A stretch of DNA of 64,000 nt from Polluticoccus soli. GTDB lineage: Bacteria > Bacteroidota > Bacteroidia > Chitinophagales > Chitinophagaceae. A model generated the notes under the pieces. That model did not search any database. It saw only the letters and a program-made list of their open reading frames with translations, and had not been told where the DNA came from. Shown in pieces: positions 62,643 through 64,000 of the stretch; position 1 is the first letter of the stretch, and each line of letters opens with the position of its first letter. The translations under genes were made by a program, and so were the position numbers. Location of the stretch: assembly GCF_029269745.1 (NCBI RefSeq), contig NZ_JARJHT010000001.1, forward strand, positions 930,001 to 994,000, given 5' to 3'.

Positions 62643-63644
62643 TTACCATTTAATCTTATCCATGCGCTTAAAGAAATCTTTTTCTTTTTCGCCGCAGATA
62701 CGCAACAGTCCGCTCAGCTCATCGTACGATACGAGGTCAGATTGGCGGGCCTTCATGATGCGCGCTGCATGGTAAGCAAAGTTGCGCCAGTCGTCGCCAA
62801 TGGCTGTCAGTTCTTCTGAGAAACGCAGCAAGTCGTCGCGCTTCAGCATTTCGCCTGCTTCCTGCAGAAAGGCTGCGTGTAAGAAACGGAAACCGGCTCC
62901 ACCGGTACCTATCTCCTCCTGCATCCGGATAACGTTGCCGAGATACAAAGCGGCTTTACGCGGAGGCAGGGTTTGAGGATATTTTTTAATGCGATTGGCC
63001 AGCAGAAAGATCGCGCTATTACCAAACCAGGGCAGCGGCGGACTGAGCATGAACCAGCTGGTCTGCTTAATGCCTGCTTTTATGGCTTTCTCGTAGTCAA
63101 TGTTGGCCGGGGTATTTTTTATGTAATACATAAAACCCCTCGGCTCGGGTGTACCCTTGGCGAAGCGGGCCTTCACCAGGTCGTCGTATTTAATACGCGC
63201 CACATCTTCCAGTATGGGATCGCTTACCAGGTACTCGTCACCCTCTTTACCATAGATCACCGTGTTGTGAGCGTTAAAGTGGAAACGGAAAGCTTCGGGC
63301 ATGAACGGCAGGTAATACACACTGCACAAAATACCTACAGGCCTGCCTTGCGCCAGCACGGCATCGAGCGCCTGCATGGCTTTTTCCGGCGAACGGAACC
63401 GTTCTGTATGCATTTCCACGCCAAGGCGGTTCATCACCCGCTTAAAAATAGCGCCCGGCCAGGTGCGAAATGTAGAACCCGGAGTGCCGTTCACTTTTAC
63501 AAACGGCAGGTGACCGAAAAACATACCTGCGCCTATACCGAAAGCCATCGGCTCGGTGATGTTGATGCCATCGTGGCGGAGCAGGTTGGCGGTAACGCCG
63601 CTTTCGCAGTGTGCGTGCTGGTAGTGCTTGAACTCTGTACCCAT
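62643..63644 (-). CDS. BtrH_N / DUF4872-family protein
   Basis: This 333-aa protein has an N-terminal butirosin-biosynthesis-H-like domain (about 5-150): HAHCESGVTANLLRHDGI with the catalytic-type Cys13, MAFGIGAGMFF, and AHNTVIYGKEGDEYLVSDP with a conserved His and Asp. This Cys-His-Asp set resembles cysteine peptidase/acyltransferase folds. The C-terminal DUF4872-like half (about 175-325) is helical. BtrH transfers an acyl group from a carrier protein. Here no carrier protein gene is seen, so the true reaction is unknown. It starts 12 bp after the preceding small gene. Confidence 0.82.
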   Translation of the reverse strand: MGTEFKHYQHAHCESGVTANLLRHDGINITEPMAFGIGAGMFFGHLPFVKVNGTPGSTFRTWPGAIFKRVMNRLGVEMHTERFRSPEKAMQALDAVLAQGRPVGILCSVYYLPFMPEAFRFHFNAHNTVIYGKEGDEYLVSDPILEDVARIKYDDLVKARFAKGTPEPRGFMYYIKNTPANIDYEKAIKAGIKQTSWFMLSPPLPWFGNSAIFLLANRIKKYPQTLPPRKAALYLGNVIRMQEEIGTGGAGFRFLHAAFLQEAGEMLKRDDLLRFSEELTAIGDDWRNFAYHAARIMKARQSDLVSYDELSGLLRICGEKEKDFFKRMDKIKW

Positions 63645-63656
63645 GATATATGTAAG

Positions 63657-63995
63657 CTATTTACCGAAACCGGTCAGCTCGTCTACTGTAATGTTGAAAA
63701 TTGTTGCGTATTTCTGAAGCGTTTCGGGTTTGAGCGTTTGGAACACTGAAGGCTTCATATGGCGTTTTACCTGCCACTCCCATTTACCAACGTATTTGGC
63801 CAGCAAAGGTACGTCCATCAGCGTCTTTTGCATAAAGTATGCTAGAGGACTTAGTTCACCGGCTTTAACCTTAGTCTCAGTTTCAGCCAGCTCCTGCTCC
63901 ACTTCATCCCAGGCCTGCTTCATGGCAAAGTTCTCTGCCTCCCAACCTGCCGAATTAACGCCTGTGTATTTACCGTCTTTATCGACGGCATACAT
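63657..63995 (-). CDS. Small HTH-like protein at right edge (may continue beyond window)
   Basis: Reading from an ATG at 63995 gives 112 residues; only 5 bases remain upstream, so a longer N-terminus cannot be excluded. The C-terminal part (VKRHMKPSVFQTLKPETLQK followed by YATIFNITVDELTGF) resembles the second half of an XRE-type helix-turn-helix. The N-terminal part is acidic and helical. It lies 12 bp upstream of the BtrH_N gene and is likely co-transcribed; a partner or regulator role is inferred. Confidence 0.65.
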   Translation of the reverse strand: MYAVDKDGKYTGVNSAGWEAENFAMKQAWDEVEQELAETETKVKAGELSPLAYFMQKTLMDVPLLAKYVGKWEWQVKRHMKPSVFQTLKPETLQKYATIFNITVDELTGFGK

Positions 63996-64000
63996 CAGCT

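Overview
The window comes from a member of the Bacteroidota, probably a Chitinophagaceae-like lineage. The evidence is several secreted proteins ending in type IX secretion (T9SS) sorting domains, a TTTG/TAnnTTTG-type promoter, weak or absent Shine-Dalgarno sequences, and families typical of the phylum (DUF6252, DUF6122, DUF2490, GtrA, BtrH_N). Species and family assignment is inference.

Region 1 (1-27272). A HAD phosphatase is cut by the left edge, then comes a tRNA-Met(CAT) gene. A 51-bp stretch running from its anticodon loop past its 3' end is repeated exactly at 27222-27272. The ~27 kb between is read as a genomic island integrated in the tRNA. It carries a tyrosine integrase beside the tRNA, a divergent polymerase-like protein with motifs resembling family-A/T7-type palms, an HNH homing endonuclease, a secreted Ig-like protein and a lipoprotein. 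Next is a 9-kb sulfur cluster: DoxX, DsrE, TlpA, a SoxB-like hydrolase, a Crp-type regulator, TauE, a persulfide dioxygenase-rhodanese fusion, a rhodanese, DUF2490, two half-size YeeE/YedE transporters and a methyltransferase. A second integrase, PAS/GAF remnants and three T9SS proteins (including an S8 protease) follow. A third, 26-bp tRNA fragment at 8180 suggests the island is composite. Two TGTGA-N6-TCAC[A/T] sites precede the two sulfur operons, and the encoded Crp protein has the matching R-E-R recognition residues, so a self-contained regulon is likely.

Region 2 (27273-42152). A stand-alone terminase-small-subunit-like gene with a clear promoter is followed by four tandem ~650-aa secreted paralogues (propeller-like repeats, PKD, T9SS tail) whose C-terminal thirds are almost identical. 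Each is separated from the next by a hairpin. A 1955-aa PKD-rich adhesin-like protein lies upstream on the same strand.

Region 3 (42153-54649). A lipoprotein, membrane protein, NarL-type sensor kinase and regulator form an operon. A GT39-like glycosyltransferase is frameshifted. Then come a DUF6122 protein, a membrane-anchored AraC regulator, and a five-gene minus-strand run: DcaP-like channel, periplasmic glutaminase, secreted amidohydrolase, second porin, and a small DUF5706/Pycsar-effector-like membrane protein.

Region 4 (54650-64000). Housekeeping genes: DUF2252, grpE-dnaJ, an ABC exporter, prfB (without the programmed frameshift), a GtrA protein, a BtrH_N/DUF4872 protein and a small HTH-like protein at the right edge.
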